NCBI RefSeq assembly: GCF_028858725.1 | Contig: NC_084761.1 | Coordinates: 98,605,971 to 98,669,970 of the forward strand | Reading direction: 5' to 3' | DNA length: 64,000 nucleotides | Source: Colius striatus | Lineage: Eukaryota; Chordata; Aves; Coliiformes; Coliidae | Part shown: positions 34,716 through 47,900 of the stretch, piece by piece | How positions within the stretch are numbered: the stretch's first letter is position 1 | Layout: the number at the start of each line of letters is the position of its first letter | The notes under the pieces: model-generated | Databases searched by the model: none | Seen by the model: the letters and a program-made list of their open reading frames with translations, nothing else | What the model was told of the DNA's origin: nothing | Translations under genes and position numbers: made by a program

Positions 34716-35735
34716 AGGTGGGGCTTTTCCTGGTCAGCTCCAGCACTAACCCAGTGAGACCACCCCTCCTCCTCCTCCTCCTCATCCCTGCAGGCACAGG
34801 TACAGAGACAGCATGGGGGGAGCAGCACAGGATGGTGCTGGGGAGCCCCCCGAGGCAAAGGGATCGAGAGAGATGCAGCTCTCCCCTCCCCACAGCCTCT
34901 GCTGAGGGAAAAGGGGGTTCACTGTTGGGAGACACAGCTGAGGGGCTGCAGGATTCCTGGTTCCCAGATTACAGCCCTGCAGAGGTGGGGACAGACAGGA
35001 CTCAGGTGCCAGGAGGGGAAGCTGCAGCAGCCCCAAGGCTCTGCTATGGGTGACCGTCCCCCCAGGCCTGCTTCTGTCCCCCACCTCAGGCTGCAGAGGG
35101 GCTGTGGTGGGTTTAAATCCCACCCCTGGCATGCTGAGAAGGTTGGGAGGCAGCACCAGCCCTCAGGGGTATGTCAGGGGAGGCAGAGGGGCCTCAACAT
35201 CACCAGGGCTCAGAGGCTGTGCCAGGGGCTGCAGCTGCCCCATTCCCACCTCCCACAGACAACACGCCCCAGGGCCACAACTGCTCCTCCTCTCCTCCAC
35301 TGACACAGCAACAGCCCACGAAGGAAACAGCCCTGAGCAGGATCAGAGCCAGCAGCTGAGGGAATGGGGGTGTTGAGCCTGGAGGAGGCAGAGGGGAGAC
35401 AGGAGCACTCTGACACTCCCTGACAGGAGGCTGTGGCCAGGGAGGGGGTGGGTCAGGCTCTGCTCCCAAGCTACAAGCCACAGAAGAGGAAACAGCCTCC
35501 AGTTGCCCCAGGGGAGGTTTGGAGTGGAGATGAGGAACAATTTCTTCCTCCAAGGGCTGCCCAGGTGAGACAGCACACACAGAGACCTGGCTTGGAACCA
35601 CAGGGGAAGGGCTGGGAGAGGATCCCAAACCAACCCAGGCCCCAGGTAGGAAGGATAACGTTTGAAGCCGATGAGGCTGGGGAGGGGAGGAAGCAGCAGA
35701 AAGCAGAGGGGACGCCCCAGCTGGGCCATGGAAAC
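34716..35735. other. Spacer between convergent FBXO41 and CCT7 ends
   Basis: About 1 kb between the inferred ends of the two converging transcripts. It holds one CR1 fragment (35350-35575) and a CTCCTC run at 34768-34782; otherwise nothing recognised. Confidence 0.5.
35350..35575 (+). mobile_element. CR1 LINE fragment
   Basis: Plus-strand CR1 from GCTGAGGGAATGGGGGTGTT through GCTCCCAAGCTACAAGCCAC to GAGGAACAATTTCTTCCTCC. It lacks the tail. Confidence 0.85.
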
Positions 35736-35745
35736 AAAGTCATCT

Positions 35746-35751
35746 TTTATT
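35746..35751 (-). terminator. CCT7 poly(A) signal
   Basis: AATAAA on the minus strand (TTTATT on the plus), about 245 bp after the CCT7 stop. It implies a short 3'UTR ending near 35730. Confidence 0.7.
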
Positions 35752-35993
35752 GTTGGGCTCCAAAACCCCAGCAGACAGGAACCAAACAACTGGAGGAGTA
35801 TAAATAGGAAGAAGGCCCAGCACTGGCTGGAGGGGTCAGTGCCGGGGGGAACACAGAGCAGCCCCCAGGCTGACTCAGTGCCACGAGGCCGGCGGGTGCC
35901 CCAGAGCCCTCCAAACCCCCAGCTGGGAACTGGAAGCTCCACACGGACTCTGCTCAGCCCTGGCTGCGGGAGGGGTGCAGCAGGGGGCGGCTC

Positions 35994-38900
35994 TCAGTGG
36001 TTGTGGGGTCGGGCTCGGGGGCGGCCGCGGGCGCCAGGCGCCGCCTCGGCGCTGGAACGAGGGTTCCTGATGGTCTCGTCCACAGACACGATGAGACAGG
36101 CGGCCTCGGAGGCGGCCGTGAGCGCGTTGCTGCGCACCACCGCCGGCTCCCACACGCACGCCGCCAAGTTGTCCGCGATGTCCTCCCGGCTCACGTCCAC
36201 CCCGTACCACAGCCCGCCCTGCACACCGACACGCGCCTGAGCCGCCGCACGCACGCAGGGAGCTGGGCGGGAGTGGTGAGCTGGGTGAGGGAAGGAAGGG
36301 GGTGGAAAGGGGCCCTGGGCAGGCTGGAGCCGTGGGATGAAGGGGAACGAGGGCAAGGGGTGGGTGCTGCCCTTGGGTCACCCCAAGGCCAGGCAGCTCC
36401 AGGTTGGGGCAGAGGGGCTGGAAATGGCTGCAGGGAAAGGACATGGGGGGGTTGGTGCCAGGAGCCAGCAGCGTGCCCAGGGGGGCAAGAAGCAAAGGGC
36501 AGCCTGGCTGGGATCAGCACTGGGGTGGCAGCAGGAGCAGGGCAGGGACTGTCCCCTGTGCTGGGCCCTGGGGAGGCTGCAGCTCCAGGGCTGTGTCAGT
36601 GCTGGGCCCCTCACTCACTGCCACAGGGACACTGAGGGGCTGCAGCGTGGCCAGAGCCGGGCACAGAGCTGGGGAAGGGGCTGGAGCACAAGGGGCTGGG
36701 GAGGGGCTGAGGGAATGGGGGATTCAGCCTGGAGAAGAGGAGGCTGAGGGGACACAGGAGCACTCTCTGACACTCCCTGACAGGAGGCTGTAGTGAGCTG
36801 GGGGTTTGACTCTGCTCCCAAGTAACAAGAAAAACTGTTCAGCCTGGAGAAGGCTGAGGGGAGACAGGAGCACTCTGACACTCTCTCACAGGAGGCTGCA
36901 GGGAGCTGGGGCTTGGTCTCTTCTACCAAGCAAGAAGCAAAACTGTTCAGTCTGGAGAAGGCTGAGGGGAGACCTTCTTGCTCTAGGCAACCTCTGCTCC
37001 CAAGACACAAGTGACAGGACAAGAGGAAACAGCCTCAAGTTGCCCCAGGGCAGGTTGAGGTTGGAGCTGAGGCAGAACTGTTTCCCTGAGAGGGGTGTCA
37101 GCCCCTGTGCCAGGCTGCCCAGGGAGCTGGGGGAGTGCCCAGCCCTGGAGGGATCCCAAAGCTGTGGGGCTGAGGGCCAGGGGTCAGTGCTGGGCTGGGC
37201 AGGATGAGGGCAGGGCTGGGACCTGATGATCTTAAAAGGGTTTTTTTCGAACCAAAATGATTCAATGAAAGGCTTCACTTTGGGGAGAAGCTGCAGAAGC
37301 CTGACAGGACTGACCCCACTCCCCTACCCACATCGCAGCTGCTCATTGCAGGGCATCCCCCAACCCCCCCTGAACAGCAGCAGGATGGAATGGGGTAGGA
37401 GTGATCCCACAAGGGGCAAGCTCTGACTCCCTGAAATCAGCAGTGCTTGCAGTGGGACATGTTCCCCCAGAGCCAAAGGGATCACAAACCAGAGGAACCT
37501 TCCACCTGCAGCTCCTCTGGGGCACACACAGGGCTTGGCCAGCTCCTAAATCCTCTCATGTTTAATACAGAAGCCTCCTCCTGACAAAGGATGTATTTTT
37601 AAAAAGCAAAACCCAAGCTCCCAGCTCTACAAGTCACCAGACAGCTGTGATCAAAGGGAAAACAGATCCCCTCCCCTTCCACAAACCCACACCCAGCCCA
37701 CACAGGGGATGGAAACAAAACACGGCGCTTCATCAAAGAGGACACGAGGCAAACACGGGCTCAGTGGCTCCCTGGGGCTCCAAAAGAAGGGTGGGGAAGG
37801 GGGTAAAGGAGAGAAAGAAGTTGCCCACAGTGGGCTGGGAGGTGGGCACTCACCTGAGCGTGCTTGGCCCGCAGCTTGTTGAGGATGTTGGTGGCGTCGA
37901 AGCCGGCGTTGTCGCAGAGCTGGCGGGGAATGATCTCCAGGGCTTTGGCGTAAGCCCCGATCAGCAGCTGCTGCTTCCCTGGAATGGTCCTGGAGTAGTC
38001 CCGAAGGTACTTGGACAGCTCCATCTCTATGGCACCACCACCAGCAACAACTGAGTCATTCTGGAAGGAAAGGGGAAACTGTCACTCCTTGCAGCAAGGA
38101 GGGGAACAGGGAAGGAGGCTTTGCTGTACATGTCAGGGTGAGGCACACACAGCAGGCCCAGGCAGCGACAGCAACTCTGCAGAGGGCTCTGGCCAGGCTG
38201 GAGCCATGGGCTGAGGTTTGACAAGGGCAAGGGCCAGGTCCTGCCCTCGGGCCACCCCAAGCCCAGGCATTGCTCCAGGCTGAGGCAGAGGGGCTGGAAA
38301 CTGCTGGAGGGAAAGGGCCTGGGGGGGGGGTGGTGCTGTGAGGAGGGGCTGAGGGAATGGGAGTGTAGAGTCTGGAGAAGAGGAGGCTGAGGGGACACAG
38401 GAGCCCTCTCTGACACTCCCTCACAGGAGGCTGCAGGGAGCTGGGAGTCACTCTCTGCTCCCAGTAATGAATGACAGGACAAGAGGAAATGGGCTCAAGT
38501 TTCCCCAGGGGAGGCTGAGGTTGGAGCTGAGGCAGAACTGTTTCCCTGAGAGGGGTGTCAGCCCCTGTGCCAGGCTGCCCAGGGAGCTGGGGGAGTGCCC
38601 AGCCCTGGAGGGATCCCAAAGCCGTGGAGCTGTGGCTGAGGGCCAGGGGTTAGCAGTGGCCGTGGCAGTGGTGGGGAAATGGTTGGACTTGATGAGCTTG
38701 AAGGGCTTTTCCAACCTCAACTGTTCTGTGACACGGGCCAAGAACCTCCTGTGCCTGCCTCCAGCAGCTCTTTCCAGCTGTGCACACAGTGAGTGGGTGG
38801 TTTGGGGAAGATGTAGCAAGGGAGGACAGCCAACCACAGCCCCTCTGTGCTGGACCAGTTTCCCCTCACTTCTGTACACGACTCCAAATTGAAGATAGCT

Positions 38901-41900
38901 GCAGCAGCACACAGCAGCCAAGCTCTGCTATTTTCCCCCTCCCTGTTTCATCTGAGAGATCAGGATGTTCTTTCCAAGAGCAAAGGAGTTCCAAAAAGCT
39001 TGACATGCTTCTTCCCATCCCCTCAGGGCACTCAGCCTCAAAGCTCATATAACCAGAAACCACCTCATTAGCACATTAAGCATAACCCAGGAACACCCAC
39101 AGCTGGGCAGCATCAGTCACATCCACACAGCCTCAGAGCTCACACACACACAGCCTCAGCCCCCTCTCCGTGCTTCCAGCCCACCCTGACAGCCCAGGGA
39201 CAGCCACCCCCTCGCACTGCTCACCAAGAGAAGGCACAACTGGCTTTAGCAGGTGCTGACACACAAGTGGGATCAACCCAACTACTCACATCTACTGAAG
39301 ATCTACCTGGAAACCCAGAATCTCACGTTCCCTTTCAGAAGCAGCTGTTCACAGAACACACCACAGCCCAGCAAGCACCAGTTAGGATTCTGCTAGAGAA
39401 AGCAAAACCCAGGAGTGCCTGAAAAGCAGCTGGCAATGCTTTCAGCCAAGGAACAGCACTGGAGTTAATCGATCCGATGGCACCCGGCTGTGAGCTCCTG
39501 AGAGGCCTCAGCCACGTGCTGCTGTGGGAAAGGCTTTCCAGGAAGTGTTACAGCTGTGCCAAGTCCCCTGGGCAACCCCCAGTGCCAGCCCAGCTGGGAG
39601 GAATTGCCTTTGCCAGTCCTTACCTTGATTGCTCTCCTGACTATCATGATGGCATCGTGCAGGGATCGTTCTGTCTCTTCCATGAACTGCTCTGCCCCTC
39701 CCCGCAGGATTATGGTGCAAGTCTTGGCCTTGGGGCAGCCTGTGAAGAAGTTGTACCTGCCAAAAACACAGCAGGAGGAGGGGTTGCGGTGATGAAGCAG
39801 CAGTGCCTCATCTGATACAAGTGCTTCACACTGATACAAGTGTGGGAAGAGAGTAGGTCCTCACAAGCCAGATGCGTGAAGCTGTTTCACCCTACGCTGT
39901 GCCCCTCTCAGCTCTGAGGCTGTGCAAGTGAAACTCAAACTGCCCCAGGGAAATCCTCTCTCCCCCTGTTGTGAGGGCTTTGTGCTAAGCTGATGCTCCC
40001 ATTTCCACCCAGTAGGAATGCAACAGATGTTTGCACAGAGCCTCAGAGAGGAGCAATGGGCTGAACCCCACTGTGCAACACCCAGAGCTTCATGTGCACC
40101 GACAGCAAAGCACTGTGGGACCAGCAGCCCCAGAAGGACTTTGAGGCTTGTGAGTTAGAAATGAGAGAACACCACTGTGCTTTCTGCAGGGCACTGGGGA
40201 ATAAATGCATATAAGCATTTAGAAGAGGCAATATCTAGATGAAAGGTTACTCCTGCCCCCTCCTTCAGCCTCATAAAAAGCAGCAGGAACACAATCTCTT
40301 CACACCATCACCTCGAGAGACTCCTCAAAGCTGATGACACTTGGAGCCACACTTTTCAAGCTGTAGTGTCTATGCAGGACTGGGGATTCCCTGACAGTGT
40401 TATTTCCTTACCTTTCTCCTCCAATCTGAGTCTCCTCAAAGAGTTCACACCGGCCCAGAACATCATCTGACAGGGCATTGACACTGGTCTGGATGGACCC
40501 ACCACAGGCCTGCAGGGAGAGGAGATGCAGTGCTGTTACCAACACAGACCAATTGTACAAGGGTAAACTGACCCAGAAGGCCCCCACTCTTCAAGAAGAA
40601 GTTTCAGCTTGATTCTCAGGTGAAAGAGCCCTGGCCCAGGCTGCCCAGGGAGGGTGTGGAGGCTCCTGCTCTGAGGTCTTCAAAACCCACCTGGATGAGT
40701 TCCTGTGTGACCTGACCTAGGACCTGCTTTGGCAGCGGGGGTTGGACTGGATGATCTCTAAAGATCCCTTCCAACCCTCACCATTCTATGATAACAACAT
40801 CAGAGAGACAAAAAGAGCAGAGCAGATGCAACCAGTGTGTGGTTGTTCATGCCATCAGGGAGAGCTCTGTCACTACGTGCCAACTCGACACAACAACCAC
40901 ACAAGCAGAAGTGAGTTCATTTTCACATCTTTGCAAGCTGCAGTTTGCTCAGGTCACCCAGTGCTGCCTGTTTTGACAACGACCAGGCTGGCACTGTTAA
41001 ACCTAACCCCAAGTGTGTTTCCTCTGAACTAAGGCCTCTCACCATCATGGTTCGTTTGAGATCCTCCTCGGGCACACGGCCGGCGCAGAACATGTCTCTG
41101 TCCGCGAAGTACTGGGTGGCCACATCACCAATGGGGAGCTTGGACAGGACAACTTTGGCTCCTGACTTGTGGATTTTGTCCAGTTTGTCATACAAGATGT
41201 TCCACTCTGCATCCACGATGGCCTGGTAATCCTGGCAGGGAGGAGAGAGGAGGGGTTTGCTTGTGGTGTAAAGGATTGCTCGTGCCACCCTGCAGCCCTG
41301 GCCAAGGGAGAGCTCCGTAAAACACTGGCAGCAGGGACACTGCTCGGTGCAGCCCTGGCACACAACTGCTTCCCAGCACTCCCACGTGAGCTCAGGGAGT
41401 GTCACACAGTCCTGTCTGTTCAAATACTACCAGCAGTACAACTGATAAAGGGGCTGGATGAACTGAGAGGAGGTGACAGCTCAAGACAGCACAAGGAGAG
41501 TAAAGGGGTGAATACTTTCATCAGTGATCTGGATGAGATCAAGAGCACCCCCAGTCAGTTGTCAGAGGACACCAAGCTGGGTGGGAGTGTTCATCTGCTT
41601 CAGGGCAGGAAGGTGCTGCTGAGGGCAATGGGATGAAGGGGAACAAGGCAATGGCCAAGGTCCTTGGGCCAGCCCAAGGTCAGGCAGCTCCAGGCTGGGG
41701 CACAGGGGCTGGAAACTGCTGCAGGGAAAGGGCCTGGGGGGGTTGGTGCCAGCAGCGTGCCCAGGGGGGCAAGAAGACCAAGGGCAGCCTGGCTGGGATC
41801 AGCACTGGGGTGGCAGCAGGCCCAGGGCAGGGATTGTCCCCTGTGCTGGGCCCTGGGGAGGCTGCAGCTCCAGGGCTGTGTCAGTGCTGGGCCCCTCACT

Positions 41901-44900
41901 CACTGCCACAGGGACACTGAGGGGGCTGCAGCGTGGCCAGAGCCGGGCACAGAGCTGGGGAAGGGGCTGGAGCACAAGGGGCTGGGGAGGGGCTGAGGGA
42001 ATGGGGGTGTTGAGCCTGGAGAAGGGGAGCCTGAGGGGAGACAGGAGCACTCTCTGACACTCCCTGACAGGAGGCTGTGGCCAGGAAGGGGGTGGGACAG
42101 TCTCTGCTCCCAAGCTACAAGCCACAGGATACGAGGAAATAGCCTCAAGTTGCCCCAGGGAAGGTTTAGACTGCATATAAGGAACAAATTCTTCCCCCAG
42201 GGGCTGTCCAGCCCTGTGCCAGGCTGCCCAGGGCCATGGTGCAGTCCCCATCCCTGGAGGGATCCCAAAGCCATGGAGCTGCGCCTGAGGGCCAGGGGTC
42301 AGTGGTGCCCGTGGCAGTGCTGGAAGAGTGGCTGGACTTGATGAGCTCAAAGGGCTTTTCCAACCTCAACCATTCTGTGATTCTGGTGTCTGAGAGGTGT
42401 TTACAGAACTGCACATGAATGTTGAGGTGGACAGACTTCCAGTATCTACAGAGGAAGAACAGATTCTCAGAAACCTCAAGGCTTTACCATTGTGCTGAGG
42501 CTTCAGGAGCCTGTAGTGCTCCAGCTGTCAGTGAAACCCTGCCCCAGGTAGCTGGGAAAGGTTCCAAAAGCACACAGCAATGTCACACACAGCAGCCCAC
42601 TGCACCAGAAAAGACCATCCTCTTCAGCACACAGGGCAAGGAAACAATGATGAAGACCAAAGGTGGCCAAGACTCCAAGAAGCAAAGCGTAAGGAGATGC
42701 TGAACATCACACAGGCAGGAACTAAATGCAGGTAACTTTGCAGAGGCTTTTCTAGCACTTAAAGCTTGATAAGCTTTCCTTGGCAGGCCACTTAGTAGCT
42801 GACAACTTCTCACAGCACAAATGAGACCCAATGACTGGGCAGAAACATGCCCTAAACCTGCTGTACTCTGTCTGCCATCCCTTGCCCCAGCTGGGGCAGC
42901 ATAACCCACCAGTGACTCTCAGGTGGGGAAGGATGTGCAGAAGGCATATCCCACAGGCTCTCAGGCAAGCACCACAGCTGGCAGGCAGGAGGAAGCAGGA
43001 CAGGTTTGCCTTGGAGCTCTTACCTCCACGGTGTTTACTCTGACCTCGGCGTTGTCCTTCTCAGCTTTGAGCTCCAGCTCCACGTTGAGCAACGCGATCT
43101 TGGGAGCCTGATACTTCTTGGGCTGCATCTCAAAGCCAGCATAGGAGAAGGTCTTCTTAAAGGCAACCCCAGCCACCAGCTGGGAGTCCTTGAAGACAGA
43201 GATCTGTGTTAGGCTCAGCCACTCCAAGGTTTTCTCAGTCAGGAGACTCCCTGTTTCCAGAGCCCTCATTTACAAAGCTCTCCCCACCAGCTGTCTCCTT
43301 TCATTAACCCACTTCCAGAGAAAAGCAGCAGCAAGTATTTTCTTGTCTCTCTTCACAAAACCAGCTTCTGTCACTTCCTTTCCACCCCTCAAGACACCAC
43401 AGACACACTACACACAACCTGAAGATCAAGGGATGGAGCAATCTGTTCTCTCTCTGATGTCTTTCCCATTTCTACCCTTTGAAGATGGATGCTTCTCTCA
43501 CCCACAGCCACACACTTGGATTGTTGGGTGGGGGGTTTTTTTGGCCTTGGTTTGGTTTTCCCAGCTCCAGCACCACCTCCAGGATTGTTTTGCAGCAGGA
43601 CTGCCTTGCCTGACCCTGACTGCTGAAGTGAACTTCGTGGCTGGGAGTGAAATCATCATCTACATCTCTTACTCCACAAGCATCTAAGCAGGCATTACAG
43701 ACTCTGCACAGCCCCTGAAGCCCAGAAGATCCCTGTCCCTCCTAAGCCAGGACAAGCACAGACTCCTCTGCTCTGACAGGGTGAGATGGCTCAGGATCAC
43801 TCACAAGCCAAGCCTCCAAAGCAGTGTGCTACAATTATTTGCCCCATCCTCCTATAGAGTCCCCAGGGAGTCTGACAGGGAAATACAAGGGCTAAACTCT
43901 GAGTAGGGAGAGATGCTTTCATCCAGAATGGGAGTCACCACCCACCCCAGGGGAGCAATTCTGCAGCTTCAGAACACCAGCAGCCCAGGCCACCACCACA
44001 ACAGATGCTGTAATGCTCCTAATTCATTGAATTAGTTGTCTGGGCAAGATAATGGTGTAATTATAACATCTCCTCCTCAATGAAAACACTCATGCAGAGT
44101 GTTTACAGCCAGTAACAGTCACAGAATACTAATTCACAGACGCTCTGGTGGGCTTTACTTTGCAGCAGCAGGATCCCAAGTGACAGGCCAAAGCTCCACA
44201 GGACACAGGCAGAAGAGAGCATGGACACACCAACTCTTCCACAGCCCAAGAACAAGCCCCAGTCACACTCCTGTGCATGAGAGGTAGAACCAGGCAGCCC
44301 ATCCACCCTGCTCCTTTCACAACCTTTCCTTTGCATCTTCCCCCCACCCAGTACTCATGCACTCAAGCAGGACTGGCTGGCTTTTGGTTTCAGAAATAAC
44401 AGACTTCGCACCACCATCCTCCATCATTACTTGCAGAGATATAAAGGGAATTAGTCTAACAGGATTGGCTGTAGAGGGAGCTGAGGTCAGAGTGCATCTG
44501 CCTCAAACAGGTTTTCCACCTCCAGAGAAGAAATGCATCCTTACTAAGCATCTGCCTCACAGAGGCTTTGGCAATTCCTGAGGAGGAAGCATCAAGCCAG
44601 GCTGCCATCTCTGCTAGAGTAACCCATCCAAGGAGCTGCTTGTCTCCTCTAACTTCACAACAGGCTCTGACAGAACTTACTTCCAAAGCACCTCCTTGCA
44701 CCTTCTTGATTCCAATCATTTTGAGCTGCAACAAGTCATCCAACATCATGACAGCATCTACAACCATCTTGGAGAAAAACTCCTTGCTCTGGGAGATGAG
44801 CTTAGAGCTCAGGGCTGTGGCTGCACACTTCTCCAGCAGGCTCCTCAGCTCACTGTGAGAAAGGAAGAAAGCAAAAACAAGGTCTTGGTCACTTGCTGAT

Positions 44901-47900
44901 TCTTTTCACAAGCTCACATTGTGCATGGAATGATTAATCCAGTCTGGAAGAGGCAAAGATCAGCTCCCTTCTGTTGCTGGGGCAAGTGAGGTGCAGGTGG
45001 CAATGTCCAGACTGTCAAAGCACAATTCTCCCCTTCAGAGGTGTGAGGAGGCTGGAGCCAGGCTGTGCTCAGTGACAGGACAAGGGTCAACAGGGAAGGG
45101 CTGCAACACAAGAGGTTCCAAAGAAACACAAGGACAAAGTTGTTCCCTGTTGAGGTGAGGGAGCACTGGCAGGGGCTGCCCAGATGGGCTGTGGAGTCTC
45201 ATCTCTGGAGACATTCCAACCCAGCTGGATGAGTCCCTGTGTGCCCTGCTCTAGGTGGTGCTGCTCTGGCAGGGGGGTTGCACTGGATGAGCTTTCAGGG
45301 TCCCTTCCAGCCCTTGAGATTCTGTGATTTCTTCCCTTTAGAGCCAAAGCATCAGCCCAGTGCTACCCAGGTCAGGGCTGGCTCTCAGTCACCACAGGCC
45401 CAAGCCAAAGAGCAGAGCTCAGCATCCCCTCCTTCAGCCAAAGGCAGGAAGAAGATCCTGAAACCCTCTAAAAGTGGCACATTCTCTGAAGTATTAACTC
45501 AAGAGAACAAATGCCATAAGAGAAAGGATGAAACAAAGGGACACCAGAGAGATATGGACCCAGCTCCCAGGCTCTATCACCTGAGCTACTGCTGACCATC
45601 AGAACTGCTGTATCTCACATCCCAGGACAGAAAAGACACAACTAGGTTTAGTTTACTTGAGATGGTTGTGCACTTCCACTTGAACTTTTACTGTGGGTAT
45701 GAGGAAGGTCAGATCAAGCAGATGAGAGCTCAAAATGCAGGGAGAGAATGAACTGTGGTATCCTCAGCTCAGCTGAAGGGATCATTTCCATTCTAACTGC
45801 ACATATTCTACAGCTGCAGAGTGATCTGATTCCCAAAGCACTGAGCATTTCACACTGCCACTGATTCTAAGTCTCCACCATCACTGGAAAAAAGAAATCA
45901 GGCCACTTATTTTGGGTCCCCAGCTTCCTCCTCACACACTGGAGGACACTGGCCTACCTACTTTGCTGCAGCCCAAGCAAGAGCAGGGCAGCTCTTCCCA
46001 AGGAAGAGGAAACTAAAAACACAACAGGCCAATAACCCCAGTGTGAGGCCACAGCTGCTCAGCCCAACCTCGAGACCTCAGTGAGACTCACAGCAGAAGC
46101 CTGAAACACTCCCACACCCCCTAACAGAAGCCCAACTGCACAACCAGGTCATCTGTAAGGGAAACTTACTCTTTATCTTCCTTCTTCACAGTAACAGCAA
46201 TGTCTTTGATCTTGTTTACAGCCTGTGAAAACACAAGCCAACAGCTGGATTAATGATTCATGCTCATAACCTGATCTGATCTCCAACTTCTCCCTTTGTA
46301 CTTCATCTCATCTTTTATTTCCTACTTCAATATTATTCAAGTTTCAAGCATTGAAGCTATTGCATCCATTGCAGCACAGTAACTGTAAGAGACACATCAA
46401 CATTGAATCACAGAGTGGTGGGGTTGGAAGGGACCCTTAGAGATCATCCAGTCCAAACCCCCTGCAGAAGCAGGTCCCACAGGAACATATCCAGGTGGGG
46501 TTGGAAACCTCCTAAGAAGGAGCCTCCATACCCTCCCTGGGCAGCCTGGGCCAGGGCTCCCTCCCCTCAGCACCAAAGGACTTGCTCCTTGGGTTTAGGT
46601 GGAACTTTTTGTGTTCCAGCTTCATCCCATCACCCTTTGTCCTGTCACTGGATACAACAGAAAAAAGGAATGTCCCAACCTCCTGACACCCACCACTTAT
46701 ATACTTATAAATATTAATGAGATCCCCTCTCAGTCTCCTCTTCTCCAGACTGAACAGCCCCAGGTCCCACAGCTTTTCCTCATCAGGAAGATGCTCCAGT
46801 CCCCTCAGCATCTTGGTGTCCCTGCACTGGCCTCTCTCCAGCACTTCCCTGTCCCTCTGGAGCTGGGGAGCCCAGAACTGGACACAGGACTCCAGATGAG
46901 GCCTCAGCAGCTCTGGCAGAGCAGAGGGGCAGCACAACCTCCCTGGCCCTGCTGCCCACACTCTCCTCAATGCCCCCAGGCTGCCATTGGCTTCTTGCCC
47001 ACGAGCCCACGTGGCTGCTCATATTTAGTTTATTCTCACCCAGCACTGCCAGGTCTCTTTCCTGGAGCTGCTCTCCAGCAGGTCACCCCCAGCCTGTGCT
47101 GCTGCAGGGGGTTGTTCCTCCCCACTTGCAGGACTCTGCACTTGTCCTTGTTGAACCTCAGGAGGTTTCTCTATGCCCAACTCTCAGTCTGCCCAGCTCT
47201 CACTGACTGGCACCACAGCCTCTGGTACATCAGCCAGTCCTCCCAGTTTGGTGCCATCAGGGAACTTGCTGAGGGTCACTCTGTGCCCTCATCCATGAAG
47301 ATGTTGACCCAGACTGGCCCCAGAACAGATCCCTGTGGAACCCCACTGGTCACAGGCCTCCAACTCAATTCCATGCCATTGAACATAAGTTGAAGAGGAT
47401 CATGAAGAAGCTCAGAGCTGCTGCACTGCTTTCACCAGAGATCTGGGCAATCAAAATGCTACTGAGGGAGTTAAGCTCCAAAGATTTAGCTTAATGGGAC
47501 TGATGGGCTTCCCAAGCCCTAAGCTTTACTGAGGAGTAGCAGAGATCAAGAGAATGGAAAATGAGCTTTCCTGTTCATTCATTCTTCCCTGGAATTAAAT
47601 AACACAAGAGACAGCACTGCAAAGGTACTACCTGGAAATAACAGGTCCCTGACACCGGAAAAGGCAGCTGACGCTCACAGTAAGACATCACAAGATCAGT
47701 GCTGTCACTCCCCACACCTATTCATTGCTGCACTCTGCCTGGAAGGACGCTCTTTTCCCTCACCTTGCCACAACTGCTGTCCCCAGACACTGTGCTGGAG
47801 CCCAGTGCAGCCCTCAGCTCCTGCCCTGCCCTCCCCACCCCTGGGTGCAGAGCTGCCTTACCAGCTGCGTGGCGGTGCGGAAGGCACGGATGATGATCTG

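Noticed and set aside
43560-43690. Possible C/D box snoRNA in a CCT7 intron
   Set aside because: A box C-like TGATGA is present on the minus strand but no box D lies at a suitable distance.
46599-47393. 264-codon plus-strand ORF
   Set aside because: It lies antisense in a CR1 3' region and matches no protein I recognise.
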